Assembly: GCA_034231615.1 (NCBI GenBank)
Contig: CM067312.1
Span: 5,757,247-5,821,246 of the forward strand
DNA: 64,000 nucleotides
Direction of reading: 5' to 3'
From: Meghimatium bilineatum
Taxonomy: Eukaryota; Mollusca; Gastropoda; Stylommatophora; Philomycidae
The notes under the pieces are model-generated. The model was not told the origin of the DNA and searched no databases. It was given only the letters and a program-made list of their open reading frames with translations. Position 1 is the first letter of the stretch; every line of letters begins with the position of its first letter. This document shows, piece by piece, positions 63,896 through 64,000 of this stretch. A program made the position numbers and the translations under genes.

Positions 63896-64000
63896 AATAA
63901 ATATATATATTAAGTGAATAATATTTTTCTTAAGTGACACACGATGCCTGGTCTGTTTTATATCTACTAATCTCTGTGTGTAAACTGTCTTAATGGTGAC
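63893..64000 (+). repeat. Direct repeat right of the LINE, cut by the window edge
   Basis: Partner of 62392-62507; it ends at the window edge with GTCTTAATGGTGAC, so its true length is unknown. Confidence 0.8.

Overview
The window is nuclear DNA from an animal. Two genes are broken into short exons with GT..AG introns, there are no bacterial-style operons, and the sequence is AT-rich and crowded with non-LTR retrotransposon remains, MITEs, SINEs and tandem arrays. The mix (RNase H-bearing LINEs, a tRNA-headed SINE, a SPIN-like hAT element, an invertebrate-type SLC6 gene) suggests a lophotrochozoan, perhaps a mollusc. That is inference; no sequence in the window fixes the species.

Two genes face each other tail to tail. 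On the plus strand, six exons (1250-10991) form the 3' part of a CKAP2/CKAP2L-like spindle protein gene; its 5' exons lie left of the window. On the minus strand, fourteen exons between 62017 and 19335 join in frame, with every splice phase agreeing, into a complete 680-residue Na+/Cl- dependent transporter of the SLC6 family, closest to the glycine transporters. The roughly 8 kb between the two stops holds only repeats.

Mobile DNA by region. 2.9-5.0 kb: a minus-strand LINE split by a piggyBac-like element at a TTAA site. 7.3-8.1 kb: a relative of that element. 11.9-19.1 kb: inverted-repeat elements, LINE ends and a nested cluster of three insertions in one dispersed repeat. 20-25.9 kb: LINE ends, minisatellites and many copies of a GTTATAAC-containing MITE. 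26.2-26.6 kb: a hAT element resembling SPIN. 27-31.5 kb: a SINE, a 1.6 kb hexamer array and a LINE end. 35-38 kb: LINE ends. 38.4-40 kb: a GGTAAT-type array. 44-47 kb: a SINE, a MITE and a LINE. 48-52.3 kb: three LINE ends and a 1.45 kb TTAG array. 55-61.4 kb: minisatellites, a LINE with reverse transcriptase and RNase H, and a 1.7 kb 23-bp array. 62.5-63.9 kb: a LINE split by a 700-bp insertion with a 12-bp target duplication.

The most striking pattern is that tandem arrays here are repeatedly tied to LINEs. Arrays begin at or next to the 3' ends of at least six LINE copies, and two more arrays are amplified pieces of LINE coding sequence. The longest open frames in the window are artefacts of such arrays, not genes.
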